DNA of 64,000 bases, from assembly GCF_014905175.1 (NCBI RefSeq), contig NC_057788.1, forward strand, positions 26,444,154-26,508,153, read 5' to 3'. The stretch comes from Aphidius gifuensis. Lineage: Eukaryota; Arthropoda; Insecta; Hymenoptera; Braconidae. The notes beneath the pieces were generated by a model, which worked only from the letters and a program-made list of their open reading frames with translations, did not search any database and had not been told where the DNA came from. Both the position numbers and the translations under genes were made by a program. Below, piece by piece: positions 50,801-63,029 of this stretch; within the stretch, counting starts at the first letter, position 1, and the number at the start of each line of letters is the position of its first letter.

Positions 50801-53800
50801 TAAAATAAAGTAATAATATGATAGAAAAAAAAATTACCTGAAGATGTTTTACAATATTAACAACCTCTCGTGTTGAATAAGGATAAGATACAAGTCCTTG
50901 ATCAGCCATACTTCTCAATTCACCAAATGCTTTTACTAATTTATGAATTATTTTATCATCAACATCTGGTCCATATTGTTTTAATAAAGATACTTCATTT
51001 TCAAGTGTTGGATTATCCATTGAATGAGTACTAAAAAGATCACCAAGTGCTCCAAAAAAGTCATTACCCAAAAATGGAAAACCTGGTCGATTTGCTAGAA
51101 CAATCATTCGAAAATCAGGATGAATTGAAATAATATTTGGATTATTTTTTGTTGTTTTGTTTATTGGAACAATTCTTCTTCCATCAGATAATATCATTTC
51201 TCCACTTTCTGCCAGTGTCTGAAATACATTTAATAAGATAAATAAAATATTTTATTTTAATTATTTTTTAATAACCTTTACCTTGAGTATGCAAGTTACG
51301 TGTATTGGTGCTTTATCAGCTTCATCAATAACTAAAACATGTCCCAATTTAACAGCTTGTACCAATGGTGAATCTTCATATACAACAACTCCATCTTTAA
51401 CAGTTGATTGAAGAGTCAATGTTTGAACAGTTGTGTCTCTGTGTAGTTGAATATATTCTCTCGGTCTATTCATAAGTTGAAGTAATCTATCAACAATTTT
51501 ATTTTTTCCAACTCCTTGATTTCCCACAAGTAAAATATTTTGACCAAGTGAAAAATCTTGCATCAATCTTTCCAATAATACAAGATGTTGAGGAACATCA
51601 TAAAAAAGTATATGAGGTACTTTTGTCAATGCTGTTGTTTTATATAAATCAACACTAGTTTTTCCAATTGTCACACTTGTATCATCAACACTGCATTTAA
51701 TAGTATCAATATCTTTATTTTCCATTGGATTTATGCCAAGTTGTTTCATACAATCTTCAAGTGCTTGTTTTGGAACTGCTGGAAGAAAACGAGCAAGTAC
51801 TGCTCTGTTAACAGCATCATAAGCATCATCACTTGGAAATTTATTCATTCTAGCAGCAATTCGTAAAAGTTGACGTGTACTTAATGATCCAGAAAGTGAT
51901 TTTAATGTTGGATCATTTGATGATCTTAATGTGTGTGCTAATTCAATTATTTTTAATAATGCTTTGCTTGATTTGCCAAATTTTGATTGAATCAAATGAA
52001 TCTCTTCTGATTTATCAAGAGGTCGCATTTCATGAAAATTAAACAAACTTAGTAATTCTGAATTTAACCATTGACCCGAAGTATTATTGATAACTGGTGG
52101 TTCAGCAAGACCTACTAATTTAAATGATGGATGAATTTCAAAAATTCCAGATTTTTTCATTTCTTCATCGGTTTTTTTAAGCTCAGATTTCATCTCAGCA
52201 TATCGATCTGAACGTGTTAATCTTTTACCATCGTGGAGTTGAATTTCTTGATCATGCACCAGTCTAAAAAAAAATTAAATAATTAATTACTTATTAAATG
52301 AGTATACAAAATTTGATGTTGATATTAAATACCTGTATAAAACAGCAAGGGTGCTGGAATGTACTCGATGAATGCCATCTAAAATTGCAATTTTTCCTGT
52401 TAGTGCAGCTGTAATGAGAGGTGAATCTTTCCATACTGTATCTCCATTTGGCTTTGTTGATCTTTGTTGAATTAAATCCCTGGATGTCATATCCTATTAA
52501 AACGAATAAATTTTAAATACTTGTTTATTTAAATAATAATAAAAATAAATTTACCTGATATAGGACAATTGGTTCTACATCGTATCCTAAATTTTCTGCA
52601 AGCTTTGTAACAACAGTCGATTTACCACAACCTTTGGGACCAATGAGAATCCATGAAGATGATGCATGTGACAAAATAATATCAGCCAGAATTTTGTTGT
52701 GATACTTCGTTTCTACATAATCAGAATGACTTGGTTCAATTTGACTGGATCCACTAGGCACCTGATATTAATTTTAAAACGAAAAATAAAATAATTAATA
52801 TTTAAGATAATTAATTAAATATCAAATGATAAAATATTTATTATACATTAATTTCAACTTGATCTCCGTCTTTGTTTAGTGTTACAAGACTTGTCTGCTT
52901 GTTTCTTTGAATAGATAGTATTTTTTCATTTTTATTAAATCGTGATTCTTGTCCTTTTAAAACTCCAAATGTGTCGAGTATTCCCTCGACAGCTGATATT
53001 CCTTCTTTATCCAAAAATAATTTGTAAGGATAAAAACGATAGAAGATATCAAAGACTGATATACTAGGACATTTTTCCTGAAAAAAAAAATGTATTATTG
53101 ATAAGTTTATTGATTCAATATGAATAATAAAATAATTGTAATTTTATTTTTAATTACTTACGAAAATAAAAGCTGCTGACATTAGATTATCTAGTGGAAA
53201 ATCAGGTAAACCCAAATCCACTGCTTCTTTGCTAACAAGTGCATGACAACATGATAATAGTTGTGATATTTTTCCCAAATCAGCATTTGGTGCTTTTATT
53301 TTAAATTCTTCTACTTGTTCCTTTAAATAAATAAAAAAAAAATTTATTATCTCTTCAAGGTAGTTTAAGTATTTGTTTGGGCATAGAAATTTTAAACCAA
53401 CTTGTTTGGCACAGAATTTTACCAAGTGATTAACAACATAAAAGGTTCATTATTCTAGAAAACATTTGTACCTTCTAGATGACTAAGTACCGAGTGGCAC
53501 GATATCCTCGAGAATGGCCAATTTTAACTTTACCAAATTTAAATCTACAATCTAAAACCACTCGATCGTGTTAAATTGTAAATTGATTCACGAAATTTAC
53601 CTTGGTAAATCGAAAGCTCATCGTACGAATTGGATATCGTGATGAATCAAATATCAAAGTATCAAAATATCAACGAATTACACAAATTTATTTATTTTTA
53701 GCTTTATTTTTTTATTATTTTTTTTCGACAAAATACTATAACCGAGTTTAACGACCTCAAACAAAGATTAAAAATTAAAACAAAAAAAAATATTTCAAGA

Positions 53801-56800
53801 ATTTAAATAAATAAAAAGTTGACTAAATTATGTTGGTCATGCTTATAGAAAATAAAAAAAATTTTGCAGATATAATTATTCATTTTATTTTAATTATTCG
53901 TGCATTTTTTTTCGCATCATTATAAAATTTTATATCGTGCTAATCAAGATTTAATTAAACTGATAAATACTAAACTCTTGAAAATATGTCACTAAATTGG
54001 CCATTAAATAATTCGTGTTTACGTACATTTACTATATCATACACGCGATTAAAATAAATAAGCAAATGGTTATTTTCAAATTTCTTTGACACGCTAGAAA
54101 ATTACCTTCTTTTTTTCATATGTAATAACAATAATAATAATTATTATTTATTTTTCATTTCAATTCCAATAGATTCGATTTGCACTATCGTGTTTGTTGA
54201 TTTTGTTTGCACGAATCAATTTTTTATCAGTCCATCTAACCGCCAATTTACACCGAGTATTTTATAATAAAAGATTCAAAAGTTTTTTTTATATTTACAT
54301 ATATATAATTAAAAAAATGTAAATATAAATAAAATAATTATTGTTGTTCTTGACGTCAACAATTGTAATTTTATTATTTTTATAAATGTATGGTTGAAAT
54401 TTGATTGTTTAATTTTATTATTGGACAATAGATTTTATAAAGAAATTATTTAATAACATTGACACACATTAAGCAATTTTGGAAGCAAAAAATGAAATTA
54501 TTATTGAGCTTAATTTAATGAATTATCATCGTCATCATCATCGTCACTTTGACTAGATGATTCTTCAAGAATCAAAGAATCTTGAGAGGATATATCTTCA
54601 CCACTTGAATTTAAATCAGGCATAAAAATATGCAATTGAGGTCTACCAAGTTGTGACCAAATGGGCTCATGATTTTGTGAAATAACATTATCATTAGCTT
54701 CATTTTTAAATAATTTTTGAGCATTTTTTTTTGGTTTATTTATATATTCATTATTATTTGTATGATTTAATTCACACTCAAGTGATTCTTTTGTTGGTGT
54801 TAATTTAAATTGTTGTACAATTTCTTTTTGAGGTGGTGATAAATTTTTTCGACGAAATGAACATACTTTTGCTTTTATTGGATTTAATTTTTGATTAATA
54901 TTCATTTCTGTTTTTTCTATATAATTTATAACTCTTCCTGACATATCCATCCATTGTAATACCCTCTCTGATAATGGATTTGAATTAATTTCTTGATTCA
55001 GTAAATTATCCTCAAAATTATCAGAAAATTTTACTACATTTTTACTAAAATCATCATCATGACATTCACTATCTGATTGTTCAATAGAATTTTTTTTTGA
55101 TATTAAAGAATATTTACTTGTAATTGAACTATCATCAAACTGATTTTTAGTATCATCAAAACTTTTATTATTTTTTGATGTTTTTAAAATTCCATTCAAT
55201 TCAATATTTAAATTTGTTCTTGAATTTTGTAAACGATTTACTGGAGCTGATTGTCGACGATGAATTTTCCCCAATTCATTGATAGAATCTTTTTTATCAA
55301 TAACAACATGTAAATTAACAAAACAACTGTCAAGACTTTCTTGACTACGTAAATTTTCACGACAAACATATTTAACTGGATATGATCTACTTTGTTTAAT
55401 TGCTGTTTGTGGACGTCGACGATTTTTAATATTTAAAAGAGGATCATCTGATGTAAGAATTGCATGACGAACACCATCCACCCAAACAGTTCTTACTGAA
55501 ATTGGTCTTTCTGATGATGACCAAATAGCAGGCATTTTAATTATTTTTCTCTTTTCACTTTGATTTAATTATTATTTTAATATAAATAAAATTAGGAAGA
55601 CATTTATTGAGAATATGATTGAGTAAAAAAAAAAAAACAGTGTATTGAGTCCCGTCGCGGAGGAGGACAGTCCTCTGATATCTACTCAGTTGGAGACACG
55701 CGATTCAAACTGTACAATATCTGTGACCATCGCGCAGGCATCGAATTGGCTTATATAGCAAATAATGCGAGGCAGAATGTCGGTGGGGATGTTCCTAAGG
55801 GTTCGTGCGACTCCAAGTTTGTATATAAAATTCTTTTAAAAAATGACATTCCTGCATGTGAAGGTTTTTTTTCTTTAATTTTCTAGCCAACATTTGATAC
55901 CTTTTTTTTTTGTTTAATTTATTATCTATATTAAAAAAAATTTCAACTTTATAAAAAAAATATATTTATTTAAAATGTTAAGTTTTTTTTTGTCAAGATT
56001 TATATGTCGCGTGATATCAAGTGTTATAACTTGTATTTTATGTATATATTTATGACCCAGAATCGATATCAAAATATGCGAAAATTTTTCCATTTATTTT
56101 ATTATTTTTTTTTTGTTTTACAAAAATAAATCACTGTGTTTGAAAATAAGTTTTGCTTAAATCGTATATACCATCATTTGAGATAACGAAAAAGTTTTTT
56201 AAAATAAAATTGTTTCATGAAATTAATTCATTTAGTTGAAAGTTTAAATTGGATTCTATAATTTAATGTGTGATTTATATGACATTTTTGTAAATTAAAT
56301 ATGCGACATATTTTTTTATTTTAAATCTAGAGTAATTGGATTTTTTTTTTATGTAAAACAATTGAGGTAATAAAAAAAAACTTACTTGAAAAGTTGGTGG
56401 TGGTATATGTCGAGCTTGAAATCTAGATCGTAATGGTGGATCCAGTGGATGACCTGGGTAGCGAGGTGATGGTAGACCAAGTGCAATTACTCGAAAATCT
56501 TCACTTACTCTAACTAGTCTCCAGGCATCAAGCTCTTCTTGAGAATGTTCCTTAAAATATTAAATTTGATTTATTAATAATGCACAAATGATAATAAACA
56601 ATTTAATTAAAATTTACCTCCAATAACTTGTCGTATCTTGTTGCTGGAATAAGAAATCTACCATCCTCCAAATGCATCTCACGATTTTCCAGTAAATTAT
56701 TTAACACTGGCAATACATTTCTTTCTGCTTTTTCAACACCTTCCAAAATTAATACTCTACCATGTTCAGCAGCACGTACTGCACTTTGATCATGATAATT

Positions 56801-57381
56801 TGCTGTACCATTTTTAATTTCTCGTCGCTGTTTTAAATCAGCTTCAGTAGTATCACGAGATAATGCAATAAATTCTACTTCTCTTCCTGTTAACTCTAAA
56901 TACGACAGTGCAATATTTCTTCTGTGTGATCCTGGACCACCAGTTAAAAATATATCTTGCCCCAAAATGTCTTTTTGTAACATCCATCGTAAATGTCTCA
57001 AAGTTGTTTGATTTGGCTCTTTCAAAACTGTATTTTAAAAACAAAAAATTGTCAATTTATTTAAAACACATCAATGATTAATTTAATAAGTAAATAAATA
57101 ATATACTTACGATATTTTCTTGGTACATATTCTGGATGCTGAGCAGGTTTAATTTTTTTAGAAATATCACTGATTGTCACAGTGATGTCATCTTAATGGT
57201 GTCAAATAAAAACATTAAATTAATTAACTATTAATTTTTATCATTCAAAAATAAATAAATAAATTTATTAGTCACCTGATTTGCATCGTAGAACAGGTGA
57301 CAATCGAATATCAACATTTCTTGAGAGTTTTAAAATTCTGGTTACATTCAACACTCGTGAACCAACTGAAGTAAATAACAT
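47877..57381 (-). CDS. VWA8: VWA8, mitochondrial AAA+/von Willebrand A ATPase
   Basis: Fourteen exons encode 1,842 residues: 57,381-57,276; 57,191-57,111; 57,027-56,618; 56,550-56,386; 53,320-53,162; 53,077-52,847; 52,761-52,555; 52,493-52,333; 52,263-51,282; 51,218-50,838; 50,761-50,610; 50,512-49,331; 49,260-48,950; 48,877-47,877. Every junction keeps the frame, and the length is close to vertebrate VWA8 (about 1,900). The basic N-terminus (first 35 residues) looks like a mitochondrial import signal. Three AAA+ modules follow: the first P-loop (about 91-97, TGGPGSH) is degenerate without the Lys, the second (425-433, GPKGCGKST) is canonical, the third is GNQGVGKN (754-761). A large middle region follows, then a C-terminal VWA domain with an intact metal site (DVSGS, 1655-1659; later SDAN). 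VWA8 is known as a matrix-facing mitochondrial ATPase of poorly understood role. Intron 4 (about 3.06 kb) holds another gene. A minus-strand AATAAA lies about 100 bp after the stop. Confidence 0.96.
54510..55535 (-). CDS. nested intronless gene, 341 residues, unrecognised
   Basis: A single open frame of 341 codons lies entirely inside VWA8 intron 4 on the same strand. The N-terminus (first about 60 residues) is the most ordered part, with W-V-D-G-V-R-H-A-I-L and a run of Arg. The rest is Asn/Ser/Lys-rich and probably disordered, with a short conserved-looking S-E-R-V-L-Q-W-M-D-M segment near residue 190 and a terminal run of seven Asp (331-337). R-R-Q-S at 93-96 is a basophilic kinase-type site. 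There is no signal peptide or membrane helix. It has its own TATA box about 215 bp upstream, so it is not a VWA8 exon; VWA8 splices across it in frame. I do not recognise the family. Single-exon structure could mean retroposition or an old intronless gene. Confidence 0.75.
   Translation of the reverse strand: MPAIWSSSERPISVRTVWVDGVRHAILTSDDPLLNIKNRRRPQTAIKQSRSYPVKYVCRENLRSQESLDSCFVNLHVVIDKKDSINELGKIHRRQSAPVNRLQNSRTNLNIELNGILKTSKNNKSFDDTKNQFDDSSITSKYSLISKKNSIEQSDSECHDDDFSKNVVKFSDNFEDNLLNQEINSNPLSERVLQWMDMSGRVINYIEKTEMNINQKLNPIKAKVCSFRRKNLSPPQKEIVQQFKLTPTKESLECELNHTNNNEYINKPKKNAQKLFKNEANDNVISQNHEPIWSQLGRPQLHIFMPDLNSSGEDISSQDSLILEESSSQSDDDDDDDNSLN
55640..55800 (-). promoter_or_regulatory. promoter and 5' UTR of the nested gene
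   Basis: This is a GC-rich island inside VWA8 intron 4. On the minus strand TATATAAG (plus-strand 55,750-55,757) lies about 215 bp before the nested gene's ATG. Transcription would be expected near 55,720-55,725, giving a 5' UTR of about 190 bases. No splice site is needed to reach the ATG. Confidence 0.55.
55801..56385. other. remaining 5' part of VWA8 intron 4
   Basis: AT-rich intron DNA between the VWA8 exon 4 donor (CAA|GTAAG at 56,385) and the nested gene's promoter. I see no further feature. The other side of the nested gene (53,321-54,509) is similar and ends at the exon 5 acceptor. Confidence 0.6.
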
Positions 57382-57983
57382 TGTCAACAAAAACAATAAA
57401 CTCTTTTATTTGTGTTAACCTTTACAAAATCAACCGGTAGTATAACAAAATAAATAAAAAATAATAAAATTAAAAAAAAATATCAAAATAATAAATACTA
57501 TTATTACATGACTTTTCTTTTAACGAAAAATTGATTGTAATAAATTAATTTTAATTAATATAAAAATATATACAAGAAAAATAAACTTTGAACTGTTACA
57601 ACATATTTATTATTTTATTATTATTTTTATGAAAGAGAGAGAAAAAAATATAATAATAATTAAAATATTTTTATGTCATTATGTTTCCAAGAAATACTAA
57701 CAGATTGCATTACCTGGTTATACCGCGCGCTACCTTTGATTTCTACACTCTCTCCTGCTCTCTCCGTTGCTCTTTCTATCAACATTTCGATTTTCGAAAC
57801 ACACACATTCACACAGATTAATCGAGTGAAACATGTGGTTCATAATTTAATATTTGAGGTTAATAAAATAATAACAGTTGATAATAAATAATAATTGTTA
57901 CTAATTATTGTCAGTGCTTTTGACAACAAGTGATTGTTTATAAATATTTATTAATTTATTATTAGAGTATCAATAAAAAAACA
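57382..57983. promoter_or_regulatory. shared head-to-head promoter of VWA8 and the helicase
   Basis: The start codons of VWA8 (57,381, minus) and the helicase (57,984, plus) are about 600 bp apart with no gene between. The interval is AT-rich except for a GC-richer core at about 57,700-57,835 (TACCGCGCGCTACC, then CT-rich repeats). No obvious TATA box serves either gene. Such compact divergent pairs of housekeeping genes commonly share a promoter. Confidence 0.5.
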
Positions 57984-60349
57984 ATGAAAAATAAAGTAAA
58001 TAAATATAATAGTGAAGGTAAATGGGAGCCTCTTAAATTAGAGGGTGATTTTTTGTCTGATGGTGGTATTCAAGGTTTGATAGGAATAGAAGAATTAACT
58101 GACTACAATTGGGAAAAAGAAAGTAAAACATCAAAAAGAAAGGTAAATAAATATTTAAAAAAAACAATAACCCAATAAATAATTTCTATAACAATAAATA
58201 TTTGTATATTTGATTTTAGCAGTTAGAGGAAAATTTAAATGAAGCAATTGATGATGAATTGATTAAACAAGTTGAAAAAAAAAAGAAAACAAGCAAACAA
58301 ACTAATCAACAAACAAAAGTTCGAAAACCTAGACTTAACGATGAAGCATTTGTTAAGCCAGAGGATATTGTGGAATCAGATGAGGAATCATCAGGACCAT
58401 CTGATTTTAACAGTGCAGCATGGGCCTCACTTGGAGTACCATCAGTAATTATAAAAGCATTGAAGGATCAAAATTTTACAGCACCAACCAATATTCAAAG
58501 CTTAACACTTGCTCCAGCAATTTTAGGACGTAGAGATGTTTTGGGAGCAGCTGAAACAGGCAGTGGTAAAACACTGGCATTTGCTATTCCAATTTTAGCT
58601 GGAATAATGGAATTAAAAGCTGAAAAACAACATGATACTATTGATGAAGAAAAAGAATCAATGTCACTCAATAAATCTGGCTCAACAAATGATAATTGGA
58701 TTGTTAGTTCTGACAATGAGTCTGATCAAGATAATGATAATGAATTTAATGATGATGATGATGATTTAAATTCTGATGAAGACAATTGTAATAATGTAAA
58801 TGAAGCACAAGGAATTGGTTGTGTTAAAGTTATTGATAATATGGATTTTAGTGAAATAACTGGTAAAAAACAAATAATTAAAAAACCTTTGTATGCTTTA
58901 ATATTAACACCAACAAGAGAACTTGCTATTCAAATAAAAAATCATATGTGTAAAGCAGCAAAATATACAGGTATTAAAATAGCTGTTGTTGTTGGTGGAA
59001 TGGCAGCTGTAAAACAAGAAAGAATTTTAAGTAAAGGTCCAGAAATTGTTATTGCAACACCAGGTCGTTTATGGGAATTAATTGATCATGGTAATGAGCA
59101 TTTAAGTCAATTACCATATATAAAATATTTAGCAATTGATGAAACAGATAGAATGTTAGAAAAAGGACATTTTCAAGAACTTCATCAAATTGTTGAACGT
59201 ATGAATATTAATGAACTTGCTGTAAAACAACGTCAAACATTTGTATTTTCTGCTACACTTACATTGGTTCATGACATTCCAGATTATTTACAAAGAAAAA
59301 AAAATAAAAATAGTAAAAGTAAAATTTTTAAATTAACATCTGGTCAAAAATTACAAAAAGTTATTCATATGTTACATATTAAAAATCCAAAAATTGTTGA
59401 TGTAACACAAGAAAGAGGTACTGCTGGTACATTAACAGAATGTCGAATAACTTGTACAATTGATCACAAAGATTATTATTTATATTATTTTTTGCAAAGA
59501 CATCATGGAAGAACATTAATTTTTTGTAATAGTATTGGTTGTGTTAAAAGATTAGCACAATTATTTAGTATTTTAGATTGTCATCCATTACCATTACATG
59601 CAAGTATGCAACAAAGACAAAGATTAAAAAATCTTGAAAAATTTCAAGAAGATCCAAATGGTATATTAGTTGCAACTGATGTTGCAGCAAGAGGTCTTGA
59701 TATACCAAATGTTGAACATGTTATTCATTATCAAGTACCAAGAACATCAGAGAGTTATGTACATCGTAGTGGTAGAACTGCACGTGCACAAAAAGAAGGT
59801 ATTACTGTACTGATGATGGAACCATCAGAATTACAAAATTATACAAAACTTTGTAAGACACTTGGTCATACTCAGGATATACCAACATTTCCTGTTATTG
59901 ATAAACTTTTAATATCAGTCAAAGAACGAATTAATATTGCCAGAGAAATTGACAAATTAGAGCTGATGTCTAGAAGAGACAATGTTCAAAAAGGCTGGTT
60001 AAAAAATGCCATTGAAGAAATGGATTTAATTCTTGATGAGGATCAATTAGAAACAACAATGGAATCCAAAGAGACTGCTGATTTAAAAAGACAGCTAAAA
60101 TCAAAACGAAAAGAATTAGAACGACACTTGTCTACTCCATTATTTCCCAAAGGTTTCTCTGGTAAATATTTGGAGCAAAACATTGATACACCAATGTTAC
60201 ATGACAACAGTAAAACAGCCATTCAAGTTATGAAACAGTCTCTCATTGATGGTCCAAAAATTAAAAAAAGAAAAATAATTATATCTGCACAACAAAAACA
60301 AGAAATAATAAATAGAAAAAAAAATATGAAGCGTTCTAAAAAAAACTAA
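57984..60349 (+). CDS. DDX24: DDX24/Mak5-type DEAD-box RNA helicase
   Basis: Two exons (57,984-58,142 and 58,220-60,349) encode 762 residues. The acceptor is a TAGCAG tandem; I chose the first AG, and the second would remove one Gln. Helicase motifs appear in order: Q-motif region (P-T-N-I-Q), I AETGSGKT (about 163-171), Ia PTRELA (284-289), Ib TPGR (333-336), II DETD (360-363), III SAT (397-399), IV LIFCN, V ATDVAARGLD, VI HRSGRTAR. A long acidic insert between motifs I and Ia (about 180-275) and the R-M-L-E-K-G-H-F stretch after motif II are hallmarks of DDX24/Mak5, nucleolar helicases of 60S ribosomal subunit biogenesis. The C-terminus is Lys-rich. Motif II has Thr in place of Ala. A polyadenylation signal (60,356) follows the stop by only seven bases. 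It is divergent from VWA8. Confidence 0.94.
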
Positions 60350-60852
60350 TTGTCAAATAAAAATATTACATTTTTTGTTTTATCACATATTTTTTGTTTA
60401 TGTATTTTTATTTCATATATATTAGTCCTATAAATTTTTTCTATATAAAAATTGAGCTGTTTGATACTTTTTCGTTTTTTTTTTTTTTATTTTATAACAA
60501 ATAAGACTATATTTTTTTTCGTCGAATAACAGCTATAAAAAAAAAAAAATAATATTTATTCTAAAATGTTATTTACATGAGACTCATCAGTAGTACAAAA
60601 TCGAAAAAATAAAGGAAAAAAAAAAAAAAAGTCTATATAATTATAATACAATATTTTTTTTTTTTTTTTTTTTTCAGTTAATTTAAATGTTTTTTTTCCA
60701 ATGGCAGGTAGTACCTATGAAATTAGTCTCTCTTATATTAATTTTTCATATACTTTTTTTTTTATAAAAAAAAAAAATTGAAATAAAAAAAACGACTAAA
60801 TAATTATAAACACAAAAATTTGTCTAGATAATTTCAAGTATTTTTCGAAATA
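60350..60852. other. convergent 3' interval
   Basis: This 500-bp AT-rich interval lies between the stops of the helicase (plus) and the CABIT-like gene (minus). It holds the helicase polyadenylation signal AATAAA (60,356-60,361), minus-strand AATAAA candidates near 60,490, and long A/T runs. No gene is seen. Confidence 0.7.
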
Positions 60853-63029
60853 TCAGAAAATTGTGTTATAAATGGCATCATCCTCAGTGCTGATAATTGA
60901 ATCAATTTGTTGATTTGATATAATTGAATTAGCATAACGTTCTTCTCTTATATCTTCAATATACGATTCATTACTTTTAACAATAATTTTAATTCTTGCA
61001 ATAACATGACTACCAGGACAACTATTATTAACTATTGTTTTTTTATTGGTCCCTTCAGTCTCACATATTTCTGAATAAATATCATCAGTTTTAACGACAC
61101 ATGTATGTTTTGATGGTGGTGATGGTAATGGTGTTAAACTGTCTCTAACTCTAGCATAATTTGGTTGTAATTCAACCTTAACTGGTGTTTCAAGAACACT
61201 TGTTGATACTGATCTTTGAACTGGTAATTTTGTTGAATTTTGATGATGATTTTGCGATGTAACATCCGGTTCAAGACTTGAATACCGTTCCTTGGCCTTG
61301 ACAACAACTTCCGGTTTAATAGCAAATGTAAATGATGCTGATTTTTTAGCTGGATTTCTACTTCGTCCACCTCCTTGTGTTAATTTTGTTATACGTTCTA
61401 AAAATCCATTTGATGAATTTTGATTACGTGTCTGACTACGTTCTCTTACTGTTGTTTTTTTTAATTGTTCAATACCTTCACGTAAACTTTGTAATATTGG
61501 CTTTGTTTCATTTTTAGTTTTATTATTAATTTTTTTTAAATGCATTTCACGTGATTCATCAACAATTGGTGAATTTATAACTAGAGGTACATTAATTTTT
61601 TGTGGTGCAACTCTTGGTTCAGTTGCACGATCACCAACAGCCCGATTACATGCTGCTAATAATCTTTGCATTTTTGGTGATGTTAAAAGTCGTGCCTCTG
61701 ATGGATAACCTAATCTTGCTCTTCTTACTCTTGGTGCACCAATTCCCGATACAACAAGTTCCAACATTTCTGGATTATTAACTGGTCTTTCTGGTAATAC
61801 ACAGCCAAGTACTATTGAACCTCTTGTTGATGTTTCAAGTTGCATAAGACCACCGTATTCTCTTGGTAATGGTATTGGTAGTGGACCTGCTACCAGTCGA
61901 ACCTTAAAAATTTTAATAAATACAATTTAAATAATTATAAAATTATTTTATATTATCAAACATGACGTTATAAATATAATTATAATTTAATTTATTTTTT
62001 ATTTTATTAATTACCCTGAGTGGCAATGCTCGCTTGGCAAGATGATGCACCCTGTAGAGTACAGCATCACTTCCTGTATCTGTACTATTGCTTTGACATA
62101 TTGCATAAAATTCACCACGTCCTGATAAGGCTGCAAATACTTCACGACCATGAGAATCTAAACATTGTGCATATTGATCCTTTTCTGAGGTACCACCTGT
62201 TATTCCAAATGAACTGTATTTTCTGGTGTCTTGAAATACTGCTACTAATCGCAATACTTCACCAGCTCTTATAGTTGTTTTTGTATAATGTGCTCTGAGA
62301 TTACCATCATCTGAAATAATTAATTATTCATTTATTTATATATTTAACACTATTATTATCGTGAATTTAATTACAATAGTGTATATGTATATATTATAAA
62401 AATTATGTAATAAATTTATCAAGTCGTATGATGGTTAGTATAAAGTATATATGAATCGAACGGTATATATTTATGTTTATAAATGTCTTTACGCGACACT
62501 CGTTCGATTGCATTCCGGTTGAAACGTTTGTATATCATTCTTTTGGTTGATCTTGATCCGGGAAGAAACACCGGTTTCAATACATATGTATTGATGTATG
62601 ATAGGTGTTAAGTATGTGTGTTAATACTGCTATATATAATGTATTGCAAATGTATTATATATACCGGTTCAATATCATCCCGTAATTCAAGTGACATTCT
62701 GATTTGATGGTGAATATACACGAGTGATTGCCAAGAGACATTATGATCTTTGATAAGTTAAAATATCTTGCGGTAGGATAAGATATAGTTGAAGCAATTA
62801 ATTTAATTTATTATATAAATTTCAAAAAGATATACCTATGCATATTTATATTTAATTATTGACTTAATTTTAATGATTGACTTACCCATTTTTGTGTGCG
62901 TGAGAGTATATGCACGCAATGGTGCTGCAAGAAGAAATGCTGGTACACCAGCTCGTACCAAATTCTCAACACGTCTATAAACTCGAGCACTACCCATTGA
63001 ATTATTTCCTGACACCACAGAAAACCATC
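60853..63029 (-). CDS. CABIT-domain-like protein, 5' end missing
   Basis: Three exons are visible: 63,029-62,886, 62,310-62,015 and 61,902-60,853, joined in phase, giving about 495 residues. The first begins in mid-codon (…G-W-F-S-V-V-S), so at least one upstream exon lies beyond the window or was missed. The middle holds G-R-G-E-F-Y, V-H-H-L-A, a short L-P-L-R-V strand and I-P-L-P-R-E-Y-G-G-L. This order resembles the CABIT all-beta domain of Themis and GAREM (GEFYE … P-x5-V … FP-x2-F-G-L). That assignment is from memory and by pattern, not by alignment. The C-terminal half is Ser/Lys/Thr-rich and disordered, with S-L-T-P-L-P-S-P-P and S-Y-I-E-D-I near the end. A signalling adaptor role is inferred from the family. 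It converges on the helicase gene. Confidence 0.6.
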
